This document shows positions 12,496-23,175 of a stretch of 64,000 nucleotides of DNA, one piece after another. Numbering within the stretch: the stretch's first letter is position 1; each line of letters opens with the position of its first letter. Under the pieces are notes generated by a model, which was not told where the DNA came from, did no database searches, and was given only the letters and a program-made list of their open reading frames with translations. The stretch is from Stemphylium vesicarium (taxonomy: Eukaryota > Ascomycota > Dothideomycetes > Pleosporales > Pleosporaceae), in the NCBI GenBank assembly GCA_004380135.1, contig QXCR01000162.1:43822-107821 (forward strand). Reading direction: 5' to 3'. Made by a program: the position numbers and the translations under genes.

Positions 12496-14151
12496 ATGTA
12501 TCCAAGGTTCCAAGACTTTGCGATGCCACCATTGCGCCAGCTTTCTCTCGCGCTACAAGCTGTCAGGCGGACGCAAATAGGATTCCGGCCATGGCACCAA
12601 CATGGACGTCTTCTCGCTCGGAGCTGTTCCTGCTCTGCGCCCCACCAATTGCAGCACACAGTGACGGTTTCATCTGAAGACCCCACCAATACGCGACTGA
12701 ACCCGACAACTGCCGACCCTCCTACGCCTCCTACAGACCACCGCACGCTCGCGCAGACACACAACCTCTTCATTACATCTCCGTATAGCCCCGGTTCGCC
12801 GCTCATTCTTCCCAATGGCGCCTACGTCTTCCAAAAGCTGCAGTCGTTCCTCCGTGCACAATATCCGCAATTCGGCTTTCAAGAGGTCATCACGCCCATA
12901 ATATACAAAAGGTCGCTATGGGAAAAGTCCGGACACTGGGAGAACTATGCCGAAGACATGTTTAGTGTCCAGGGAAGAGGCACAACCGCACAAACACCCG
13001 AAGCTGATGGTGGAGAGGATGGCGAGTTTGGACTGAAGCCAATGAACTGCCCAGGCCATTGCTTGCTGTTTAGGGATGAGATTAAAAGCTACCGCGATCT
13101 GCCAGTCAGACTCGCGGATTTCAGCGCACTACATCGGAACGAGATCTCAGGCGCATTGACTGGCTTGACGAGGGTACGGCGATTCCACCAGGACGATGCA
13201 CACATTTTCTGTCGTCCAGACCAAATTCTTGCCGAGATTGAACAGACGCTCAAGTTTGTAGGCATGGTTTACAACACATTCGGATTGGGACCCTACAAAC
13301 TGCTCCTGTCCACCCGGCCAAAGGACAGCTTCATTGGCACGATTGAGGAATGGGATCGCGCCGAGGAGCAACTTACAACTGCGCTGAACAACATCGGCAG
13401 CGAATGGGCCATCAACGAAGGCGACGGAGCCTTCTACGGACCCAAAATCGACATCATCCTGAAGGATTCGAATGGCAAAGAGCACCAAACGGCTACCATT
13501 CAGCTCGACTTCCAGCTACCACAGCGCTTCGACTTGCAATACCAGGCTTCCCCCGAAGAACTGGAGAAAGGGTTACAGACTTCCATGGATGAAGGTCTCG
13601 ACCCTGCGCTTCGCCGCCCTGTGATTGTTCATCGTGCTATTTATGGCTCCATCGAGCGCTTCATGGCCCTCTTGATCGAGCACTATGCCGGAAAATACCC
13701 ATTCTGGCTTTCTCCCAGACCAGCAATCGTACTATCACTTAACTCAGATCCCCAAGTGTTGGATCACGTGTCCCGCATCCAGTCCGTACTGTCGGGCTTA
13801 ACACCGCAAGACGCACAACAGGCCTCATCACCGTCATCGCCAAAGCCTCTGCCCCTGTCGACAATCCATCTTCCCATCGATATCGACACAAGTGATCGCT
13901 CGCTTGGCAAGAAAATCGCCGAAGCGAGGGGGAAAAAGTACAACCACATCATCGTCGTTGGCGGACGTGAGGTAGATAGCGACAGCATGAACTTGCAGAT
14001 TGTGAACCAGCCAAACGAGGACACAGCGTTCGATGTCTTACAGCAGAGACTTGATCGGCAGCTCACAGGCAAGGAGCGAGCTAAAGGCACGAATGTTTCC
14101 TTGGGTGTTGCGAGGGGTTACTTTGAGCAGCTGGCTAATTCGTTCTTGTAA
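12496..14151 (+). CDS. MST1: mitochondrial threonyl-tRNA synthetase
   Basis: A single-exon class II aminoacyl-tRNA synthetase charging mitochondrial tRNA-Thr. The N-terminus is rich in Arg, Leu and Ser with few acids (MPPLRQLSLALQAVRR), as in matrix-targeting presequences; starts at 12496 or 12523 both fit, while the open frame from 12481 begins only at TTG. Seen: zinc-site cysteine in MNCPGHCLLF, motif 2 RNEISGALTGLTRVRRF with HQDDAHIF, and motif 3 HRAIYGSIERFMALLIEHYAG. The anticodon-binding domain follows (about residues 420-550). There is no TGS or N2 editing domain, as in yeast Mst1 and unlike cytosolic ThrRS. An insertion of Ser/Pro-rich residues interrupts the start of the anticodon-binding domain. 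Confidence 0.95.
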   Translation: MYPRFQDFAMPPLRQLSLALQAVRRTQIGFRPWHQHGRLLARSCSCSAPHQLQHTVTVSSEDPTNTRLNPTTADPPTPPTDHRTLAQTHNLFITSPYSPGSPLILPNGAYVFQKLQSFLRAQYPQFGFQEVITPIIYKRSLWEKSGHWENYAEDMFSVQGRGTTAQTPEADGGEDGEFGLKPMNCPGHCLLFRDEIKSYRDLPVRLADFSALHRNEISGALTGLTRVRRFHQDDAHIFCRPDQILAEIEQTLKFVGMVYNTFGLGPYKLLLSTRPKDSFIGTIEEWDRAEEQLTTALNNIGSEWAINEGDGAFYGPKIDIILKDSNGKEHQTATIQLDFQLPQRFDLQYQASPEELEKGLQTSMDEGLDPALRRPVIVHRAIYGSIERFMALLIEHYAGKYPFWLSPRPAIVLSLNSDPQVLDHVSRIQSVLSGLTPQDAQQASSPSSPKPLPLSTIHLPIDIDTSDRSLGKKIAEARGKKYNHIIVVGGREVDSDSMNLQIVNQPNEDTAFDVLQQRLDRQLTGKERAKGTNVSLGVARGYFEQLANSFL

Positions 14152-14942
14152 TATATCATTCTTGCTCGCTATCTGCGTTCTCGGCTATGCGTGACTCGCG
14201 TGCATATCCCGCTTCGAGTCTAAATTTCTTTTTTGCATGATAACCTCCCTGATTTTCTGTCGGCGTTAAGACTCCAGGGCTGTCGAACGTGGATAACAGT
14301 GTAGAGTTACGACAACAACAACAACCAGCCAGAACGGAGTCAAGAGGACTAGACATGCCGAGTTTCTCTTTTCGTCCTCTTGCCCTTGTCCGCAGTCTTG
14401 ACAAAGAACGCTATCACGTGCAAAATTCGCTCTGGTTTCGGCTACGTGTGGACGCGATTTTGCGAGGGACTTGGAGGCCGATGGGTAGGCCTGGCAGACG
14501 CACCTAGGTATCTTATTTTCCAACGACCACGAATATTGTACTGTTGTACGACTCAGTACGAGCTCGAAAGTGATGGCGAATCGGGCAGATGTATGATCAG
14601 CGGTGTGGATGCAGCCGATGTGGAGGGGCAGTGATTACCGACGAGATGTCGATTGTTTTCGGTAGCTAGCTTCTCTGATGCTGGCCCGTTCAGATTGGTA
14701 TTGAACAAGACAACACTATTATACGTAGTTTGTGGAAACCTCCACCCCGGCCCCAAGGTCGGCTAACCCTTTGTTAACTAACAGCTACGGGGCCGAAATT
14801 TCACGGTACACAAGCCGGCATCTAGCAACCACATGAATCATGCCTATCATCCGAATTCAAGGGAATGGTTAAATGGCGAGGGAAGCTGGACAACATCCGC
14901 TTCCCTCTTGACGCGTTATATCCACGTATCGAATCTTTCAAA
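14152..14942. other. intergenic region
   Basis: A 791-nt gap with no supportable gene. It contains a CACGTG palindrome at 14415-14420, a possible bHLH site. It also carries the promoter of the FAD monooxygenase. Confidence 0.55.
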
Positions 14943-16294
14943 ATGACACCGAACACGTCTTTACCCCTTAACGTCACAATCATTGGAGCTGGAATAGCCG
15001 GACTATTCGCTGCTCGAGTGCTTCGAGAGAAGCACAACGTGACTCTCCTCGAGCGCTCCAGCGGTGCTAACGAAGTCGGGGCTGCCGTAACGCCAGGCCC
15101 AAATGCAACGCGATGGCTCGTAAAGTACGGTTGGGACACGGATAAATCTGCAGCGATATCACTCCAGACTGTTACCAGTCGCGATCACCACAACACCGTC
15201 ATCCAAGAGCAGGATGTGTCCTATATCAAGAACAGGTTTGGCAGCGACTGGTATGTCATACATCGCATCGATCTCTGGACGGAGCTTCTCAGGCTGGCAA
15301 CGGCTCCTTCGGAGGAATTGGGGATTAAAGGACAACCGGCAAGATTGGCTTGGAACGTGGATGTCAAGGGCGTTGATGTTAAGACCGGGGATGTGACGTT
15401 AGCATGTGGCCGGGTTGTCAAGTCGGATTTGGTTATCGGTGAGTTTAGATCTGCGAGATGCCTAGGAGACTGTATTTTGCGAGCTAACACCAGCGTTGAA
15501 TAGGCGCGGATGGGATCAAGTCCATGGTGAGACCCCTCGTAACTGGCGAACAGACTCAGCCCTGCTCGTCTGGTGCGTCTATGTTTCGCTTCGTGCTCCC
15601 CCGTGCCGTTGTGGAAGATGCAACGGCTGGGACCGCAATGGCAGGTATCATGGACAGACGCCAACTCAACGTATGGCTTGCGCCTGATGGAACCGGCCGC
15701 TCGGTCGTCTCGTATCCTTGCAGAAACCATGAGCTGCTGAATGTAGGCTGCATTGCTCCCGACAAGCTCATCGATTTGCCAGTCGCCGACTCGTGGTCAG
15801 CGCCGGGAGACCGCAAAGATTTATTGAGGGTCTTTGGCGACTTTGCGGTACAGCCACTTCTTAGGTAAGCTCACGCGGATCGAACGAGGCATTGCACTAA
15901 TTCGTCCGGTGACAGCAAAGCCCAGGACATCAAGCTTTGGACGCTTCGCGACCACGATCCATTGAAGACGTATACTCGAGGAAGGACAGTGCTTATCGGT
16001 GATGCTGCTCACGCAATGACACCGCACCAAGGACAGGGAGCATCGCAGGCGATTGAAGATGGCGAGGGATTGAGTTTGTTCATCGACCAGGAGGTGTCGC
16101 GTGAAGGGGTGTCGAACGTGCTGCGTGTCTTTGACAGTGTGCGGCGGGTGAGAGCTTCCAAGGTGCAGGCCATCACACGCAACGTACACGAGGACAGAAC
16201 GATCGAAGCGATTTGGAAGGATCAGCATTACAACATGACATACCACGGTATCCGAGCTTCTATAACGCGTCTAGATACTGGGGAAGACATCTGA
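14943..16294 (+). CDS. FAD-dependent monooxygenase (salicylate hydroxylase-like, group A)
   Basis: A predicted 411-aa NAD(P)H-dependent flavoprotein hydroxylase, a family acting on aromatic acids and phenols. Exons: 14943-15438, 15504-15864, 15916-16294, with canonical GT-AG introns. Seen: the Rossmann motif VTIIGAGIAGLFAARVL near the N-terminus and its acidic strand end LLER, the DG motif LVIGADGIKS across the first splice junction, and the second FAD motif LIGDAAHAMTPHQGQGASQ in exon 3. There is no signal peptide, so it is probably cytosolic. The frame is open upstream to an ATG at 14865, but 14943 places the FAD motif at the usual distance. It lies 169 bp upstream of a co-oriented regulator. 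The substrate cannot be read from sequence. Confidence 0.9.
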
Positions 16295-16463
16295 GGAGAG
16301 GGTGGTGTTCTCGGCCGAATGCTAGGTTCATTTTAAACCCGACACTAGATAATTTGAGGACTAGACCCACATTCGCTCTGTGCTATATGATGTTCCCCAG
16401 ACCGACCTCCGCACTCGGCCTGACATTACCGTGACACTAGAAGCATCCCACGCGAGCCATGCA

Positions 16464-19400
16464 ATGAACGCCACGCCATTACAATGCTCTGTCTGCAATC
16501 GCAACTTTTCACGTTCCGACCATCTCAACCGCCATTTTCGCAGTCGTATGTATCTTCATAAGGCTCATTTCGTGGGCAGGGAAGAGGCACTGCTGAAACA
16601 AGTCCAGACACTCGTGAGAAGCCATACTCATGCCAAATCTGCGGTAAAGGTTTTGGGCGGGCGTAAGTATGCATTATCCATCGCTCTTTTTCAGGGCTTC
16701 ACTGAAGACTGCCAGCGATCTGGTCAAACGGCACACTGCTCAACATGCGCTCGATACACCTGCAGCAAGAATGGCTCGAGCCGCATCACGATCTGAACGT
16801 AGGGTCAACCAAGCGTGTAAAGCATGCGCTGCATCAAAACTAAAATGTGCCGACACAAAACCATGCGCCCGCTGCATTCAACGAAACATCACTTGTGTCT
16901 TTCACAGAGATTTCCGTCAGACTGGCGATACCACCGATCAACGAGATGCTAGCAATGAGGTCAATTGTAACGACGTCAATATGGGTAACTTCGACTTTGA
17001 GCAATCGCCTTCAAACGAGGTGTCACTGCCTACCACACAGCAAAGGCATGAGCAGTTTATCGGGACAACCCCTCCGTCTGAACGAGATGTTGAGCCCAAT
17101 GAACTAGGCAACAGTATGGCTAATAATGTTCCAATGCCAGAGACAGTATCTGGCTCCATGGAGACCACTCACGAGTTCAACGTCGAGAACCCCAATGTGC
17201 CTGGTGGCGGGCCTGCCAACGAACAAATTGAACAATACACCCCTACGTTTGACGACGCTCCCCGTAACCACAGTGATTTCTTAAGAGATATTCTAGGTTC
17301 GCGTGCTGTATCACCCATACCGACAGCCGCTGATGATATTGTAACGAACATTGGCTGGGACATGTTTTCGAACATTGATCAACAGTTCCCTGACCTTGAA
17401 AACCTCTCCACGGTGGACTTGCAATCTCTGAACACATTCTTCCCGGATTACATAAACTTCGTTGCCCCGCCCAAAGACAACGAAAAGTCTTTCGAGGATA
17501 TAGCTTCGACTGCTGCAACACAAGCATTCAAAAAGTCCGGCTGGGACTGGGGCCCTACTCAACAGGACTGCAGCTCAGTAGAAAAGAGACATTTCATACT
17601 TCCTGCAGGATGCGACCCATCTGAAAGTAATGCCCCGCGAAACCAAGTCCCTGCACTTCCTATTCTCAAGCCCGGGGATCGAAATAGGTTGCTTTTGCTC
17701 ATTTTGCAGCATTGTGCAAAGGAACAGTGGATAGCAATCGCGCCCACTTTCCCGTCTGAGCTTTTCCTCGATCAGCTGCTGCGACGATTCCTTGCTTCCC
17801 AACGGACATCGATGCTTCCCTGGTTTCATGCAACGGCTTTGCAACTGGACACAATATCGGACGAGTTCCTGGCCTCCATCATTGGCGCTGGTGCGTGTCT
17901 TGCGCCTGTTGTTCCGGTACAGCACTTCGGCTACTGCATGCCCGAAGTGTTGCGATATGCGATTGTCGCTCGTGTATGTCCAGAGATTTTCCAGCCCTTC
18001 TATCGTAGTTGGAATGTTCTGTGTTGCTGACCTTTGCTTATTAGTGGACTGACGATAATTCGACCTCTCGGGATGTCCAACTGCTACATTCTTGGCGTAA
18101 GTCGAAACAACCCTCCGTTGGAAGGAGTTCCGCATTTGATCCATGTGCGCATCTTTGCTGACATGAGTCAGTTACTCAAGCTGAAGTTGCGACATGGAGT
18201 GGGAGCAAACGACAGATGGAAATCGGTGAAAGTAACTACCAGCAAGCCATCACAGTGAGCGCAACCGAAGACCAATCTCAAACTACTCAGCATCTCTCTG
18301 ACGTGATTTTAGATCATTCGTCGCGCTCGTTGGCTCCGACAGGGCCAATACAAGCATATATGTCCGGAAGCTACAGACGACATCCAAACACTCCATGCCA
18401 AATGGCAAGACTGGATAGTCCAAGAATCAAGAAAAAGGTACGTTGTGTTTGGAGTTGAGCTGACTTGTAAACGCATATCCCATAACGTGTTTGTACCAGA
18501 CTCATTTACCGAGCGTTTGTCTTCGACGCCAGACTATCCATGCTGAATCATGTCAACCCACTCATGTCCCACATCGAAATGCGCATCCCGCTTCCTGCTC
18601 CTAACCGCATTTGGTGGGCCACAACAGCAGAAGAGTGGAAGACAGAATATGATAACGCTCAACAATCCATATTGGCAAGTGAAAAGACGCTGGTGGAAGC
18701 TGTTAGGACACCCATGCGCGGTCAAAGCACATCAAATATCGACGCTCAATCGACTCTGTGTACGCTCTACGGCTTCTGGAGCTTGGTATGGGAACACCAA
18801 ATACTGCATGAAATGCCCTACTGGGAGGACTCGGCGACCGCTGATCCTTTTGCGCATGCACCAAGCATAGTGCCTGCGCGACGTCGACCTCTATTGCAAG
18901 GCTTGAACGCGCTGCGTAACAGCCTCGGCACAGAAGGATCACCTGTGTGTGCACAATCTAAACTTATGCTGGAATACCTCAGCATGGTCACCCTCGTACC
19001 CCTTTATGCCCTACACGCCTTCGCCGGTCGAGACGGCGAGAATGAAGCCCGCCGGGTATACCCCATCCTGCAGCAGTGGACGCAGACTCGCGAGGCCCGC
19101 CAAAGCGTCTGGCACGCCGGGCAAATCTACCGCATAGCCGGCGAACACCCCATCCACACCTTGAACGACACATGCGTCATATTTCTGTACCAAGCGAGCA
19201 TAACGCTCTGGGTCTATGGCGTAGTGATGAGCGCACGCCGATCTCGAGATATTACCTCGTTACCATTATCGTGCGATCTCAACCAAGATGAGCTGGTGTG
19301 GCTCAACGGCGATGCATGCATGGCGATGCGCCGATTCATTGGCACTGCAGACGGTGTACCGTCGCTGAAATGTCTCCACAACGCGCAGTTTCGGTTTGTG

Positions 19401-19544
19401 GAAGATGCAAGGGGCACTATGGACCTAGCCGTGCAACTGCTCCGTCGCCCACTAGGCGCAGGCGAAGGAATACTGGGGATCGTAGAGAGCATGACGAGAC
19501 TGATGGAAGAATTGGCAAGAGTAGCAGAGATGCTGGAAATCTAA
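16464..19544 (+). CDS. dual C2H2 / Zn2Cys6 transcription factor with fungal_trans domain
   Basis: A predicted 899-aa regulator in seven exons: 16464-16545, 16608-16662, 16716-17973, 18045-18096, 18172-18254, 18313-18437, 18500-19544. All phases close exactly. Splicing builds two complete C2H2 fingers (C8,C11,H24,H28 and C36,C39,H52,H56); both finger histidine regions lie across introns. A Zn2Cys6 cluster follows with spacing C80-x2-C-x6-C-x5-C-x2-C-x6-C106. The middle is acidic and disordered. The C-terminal half is a fungal-specific regulator domain with WTDDNSTSRDVQLLHSW and WSGSKRQMEIGESN. This combination occurs in filamentous ascomycetes. It sits between the FAD monooxygenase and the ALDH-like gene, so local pathway control is a reasonable inference. 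Confidence 0.92.
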
Positions 19545-19676
19545 CTTGCCCAAACCCCACGCCCCTTAACCACTGAACTAGCCAACACCATAGCACGACG
19601 ACGAGACTCGCGAATACAAAAGCTTCAACAATCTTCCTTTTACGTTGCGAAAAATAAAACTTCTCCTTTTCCCAAG

Positions 19677-21386
19677 CTACCCCTTCACCTTGTCCCACCC
19701 TTTATACACCGTCCACCCCGTCCCTCCCACCACGGTAATCGCAATCGGCAGCAAATACGTAAACAACCCAATCACAATGCCTTGTTCGAAAAAGCCCCAA
19801 GCCCCTGCCTTCGGCTGCCCCGTCGCCTTGAGCGGCTTCCGCGCCACCGCATCTATGAACGCAGCTTTCGCCACGATAGTCGACATCAAGTGTGAGCGTG
19901 GACCGGGGACGACTTGCGGACTGGGCTGCTCGAACATGGCGCTTGTGTAGCGCATGCGGAGGTTGAACGGGTAGTCGACGGGAGGTGTTGGACCCACTTT
20001 CGATGTGAGTTAGGTTCCGCTGCAAGATAATGGGAGAAGGAAAGGAGAGGGGCTTACTAGATAGCTGGGCGGGGATGTGGTTTACGTATGTGGCTTGGCT
20101 GGGGATGTGTTGGGAGAGGTACTTTGCTTCTCGTGGGCTGCTGAAGAGGTATAGAGCGCCGAGGGGCGTGGGTCCTGTGGAGAGGAAATCTATTGCGTCG
20201 TCCAGGCTGGTGGTTTTGTTGTAGAGAATTGGTAATGTGGTGGAGTTGGTGGGCTGAGTGTTTACTAGATGGGTGGTTCTGTCGGGCATGTTAGAAGGCT
20301 GGTGCGCAAGCCGAAGCTGGGGTGGACACAGAAATAGAGAGAAAGAGAGAAAGAAAGCAAGGGATGAGGGGAAAGAGTTTACCTGGATCTGGTCTCGAGT
20401 AACCCAGAGGCAGCATCATCGTCAAACCATTTCACCTCGCCGTTCAGAACTTCAGCATCGAACAAAACACGTACCTCGTCGTCGGCCGATGTGTTCCGCT
20501 TCGCAGACGCGAGAAAATGAGCGGACATGGTACTCTCTTTGAAACCCTGTAAGAGCTGCTTCGCAACCGCCAGAAAAGAATCCGCCACGTACTCATTAAC
20601 AAGCACCATATCCACCGCGCAACAGCTTTTCCCACCAAACATCATCCGCGAGGCAACAACCTCTCTTGCAGCAAGTGCTACGTCGCATGTACGATCTACA
20701 ATCGCCACGTTCCTTCGAGCGGTAGAGGTGAGGACTCGCTGTGCGGAAATGCTGTGTCCAATGCTCCCGGTCTGATCTACGATCACGCATGTGGAGAGGA
20801 ATTCAGGAGGCGCGCGCGTGGAGACGACGCCAAAGGCATCAGCATCGAGTGACGAAGTGATAATCTCGCGTAAGAGGATGGAAGACTTGGGCGAAGTGTT
20901 CTTGAGCTGTCAATCGAGCGCCGTTAGCCGTTCATATGTTCCTCATGATCCCGCCATACTCAAAAAGGAGACGCTTACCTCGACAACCGCGCAGCTCCCT
21001 GCCTCAAGCGCACCACAAAATGCAGAAAGCACACTATAAAAGAGCGTATGAGAGCCGGGTACGATGTACGTCAAAGCGATTGGTACTCTTCGCTCAGTGT
21101 TGCTCCGGCCCTTCGCCAGCGCATATTCTGCGTCTAGGTCGGTTTTAAAGTCCAGGTTATCGTAGTGGTTTCGCAATTCGATCAGCGCGGAGCCATACAC
21201 TATCTGGGCTTCTGCGAGAGAACACTGGTCGTCGCATTGAATGGCGGCGAGGGCGGCGTCGTGGTGTTTGATCAGAGCGCTGTGCAGCGCTTTGAAGAGG
21301 CGCTGGCGGAGGCGGAGGACGCGGAGTCGGCCGTCGACGGCACCGCATTGGACGCGGGATAGAACTGCTGTGTCGCTGGGTAACAT
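19677..21386 (-). CDS. ALDH-superfamily membrane protein, probably catalytically altered
   Basis: A predicted 490-aa aldehyde-dehydrogenase-fold protein with a C-terminal hydrophobic anchor (EQGIVIGLFTYLLPIAITVV). Exons: 21386-20979, 20906-20383, 20278-20058, 19996-19677. The introns have GT-AG ends, and two have a clear CTAAC branch. Seen: cofactor-loop remnant DQTGSIGHS and the catalytic cysteine region FGGKSCCAVD (C231/C232). The segment where active ALDHs carry LELGG reads NVAIVDRTCD, so the general-base glutamate is missing. Known active ALDHs need that glutamate, hence reduced or different activity is inferred. The start is uncertain: the frame is open upstream only to a TTG, and an upstream exon is possible (a CTACTTGCAG acceptor-like site lies just before). 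Convergent with the regulator, divergent from the dioxygenase. Confidence 0.82.
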
Positions 21387-21847
21387 CTTTTCAGGGGAAG
21401 GTTTGTTTGTCACTGCAAGTAGAGATAGGATGGTTAGGGTAGGTGTTTTCAATGTCTAGATGTTTGTCGATCGTGGGAGATAATTGCTAACATCTAGTCT
21501 ATTGACTACATTGGTAACTTCGGCCTCTTTCCACCCCCTAAAAAATCCTTCCGTACGTTCCGTTAATCGTGCCGCCCATGGATTCGCGTTTGTGGTGTCT
21601 GCCGCGTGCCCGCAGGCTAGAGGATGTTGGTCCGACGCGCACTTTCGGGGTAAACTCCACATGCCGACCCACACTCTCGACGTTTCCCGGTGCCGGGAAG
21701 TCATCAGCGGGATCATAAGCGGAGATAGAACGCGGGTTGGGGCAGTCGGCTGGACTTGTCTAAATACCGTTAAAGGCGATGGTGCTGAAGTGGACGTTGG
21801 ATTCGGATGCGTCACTGCAAATTCCTGACATGCGTCAACCAGTCAAT
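21387..21847. other. divergent promoter region (ALDH-like and dioxygenase)
   Basis: About 460 nt separate two divergent starts. An open frame at 21484-21828 has no family character. A shared promoter would allow co-regulation of the two genes; no specific operator could be assigned. Confidence 0.5.
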
Positions 21848-22850
21848 ATGCCTTGTAAGCTTTTCATGAAATAGTGGTCTAGTAAAGTTGGAGTGCTGAA
21901 TATGTTGAAGCAAAAGAACTAGCGCCAGTGCTCTTTCTGTCCCATGGGACAACGATGTTGTTAGGCGAAGACTCGCGGATCCGCGATTATTGGCGAGCAC
22001 TCGGAAAGGACGCATTAGACCATGGAGTGAAAGGAGTCATCATCATGGTAATCATCCCCAGTCACATCTCTACACCTCCACTTGAAACTAACCGCTCAAA
22101 CAAGGCGCGCATTGGAACTCGAACAACGAAGGTGTAAAGCTCGCCACAACGCCCGCGCCAACATTCATGCCGCTCGCAAACACGCACGCAAAGCACTGGG
22201 CGAATTGGAAGCCGAACCCAGACATCGCAACAGCCCACCGAGTCATGAAGATGCTGCACAGCGCGGGCATTGACGCAGAAGAAGACTCGAAGTTCGAATG
22301 GATGATCGACACCTTCCCCATCCTCATCGGCATGTTTGGCGACAAATGCCCCCCAACCACAATTATCTCGCAAAACGAATACTTCGATCCGTACTTTCAC
22401 ATGCGTCTGGGGACTGTCTTGCGCCCCCTGAGAGAGGAGGGGTACCTCATCATCGGATCGGGTGGAGGGACGCACAACCTCTACCGCGCAGAATGGAAAT
22501 ACATGCTCAAGTACAAGGATAACTTTGCCATGGAGGTAGCTCCTGAACCGGATAGCATCGAGTTTCGCCAGTCTCTCGAGGATGTGATTTGCAAGAATGG
22601 GGGTGGGCCCGAGTTGCGGCGTGGCGTGGCGAGGCTGATGAAGCATCCATATTTTCGAGAGGCTCATGGTACTGATGAGCATTACGTTGGCGCTTGCTTT
22701 GTGGCGGGGGCGGTTGGAGAGCCCGAGGATCGCGGGTCCAAAGCTACGCTTGGGGCTGAGGCGTGGGAGTTGAGGACGCAGTGTGAGAGCCAGTTTTGTA
22801 TTGGAAGTTGGCCGGCTGCGTGGGGGATCATTGGGGAAAAGCCCACCTGA
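21848..22850 (+). CDS. extradiol ring-cleavage dioxygenase, LigB/DODA-like, with frame anomaly
   Basis: A class III aromatic ring-opening dioxygenase (4,5-DOPA dioxygenase type), cytosolic, about 292 aa if read through. Exon 1 is only 7 nt (21848-21854, or 25 nt from an in-frame ATG at 21830), the intron is 21855-21922, and exon 2 is 21923-22047 giving SPVLFLSHGTTM. The next intron is 22048-22104 and exon 3 starts at 22105 with AHWNSN. Metal-ligand candidates: SHG, AHW, and histidines of GTHNL and DEHYV. Anomaly: exon 2 ends in phase 0 while exon 3 needs one preceding base, as if GGG had become GG at the donor. The only in-frame alternative uses a poor GTCACA donor at 22061. The gene may be a recent pseudogene, or the base may be missing through error. 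Confidence 0.75.
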
Positions 22851-23175
22851 GACGTTTTTTTTTTGTGGGTTAGAGACCTTTCTTTGTAGAATCATGGAGT
22901 TTGTGTCGTTGTTGTGTGTAAGTGTCTTCATGAATGACCAGTTGTGTTTTATCTCACGACTATTTTTTGAGGCAATGCAGCACGTTGCGCCTCATTTCGA
23001 TGATCGGGAGTGTTGTGGGCAGCCGGCTTGATTGCTCTAGCAAGCCACTAGGCTGATCCGTTAGTGTCAAGAGAGAATGTGAGCTGCAGCTGTGAGGATG
23101 CTTTTATAGTGCCTCTTCCAGCCGTAACGTACACTATTCCCTCTGTCACCCTTTTTCCTACTGGCAAAACTTTCG
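22851..23175. other. intergenic region
   Basis: A 325-nt spacer between co-oriented genes. It starts with a T-rich stretch (22855-22865) just after the dioxygenase stop, probably part of its 3' UTR. No coding signal. Confidence 0.55.
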
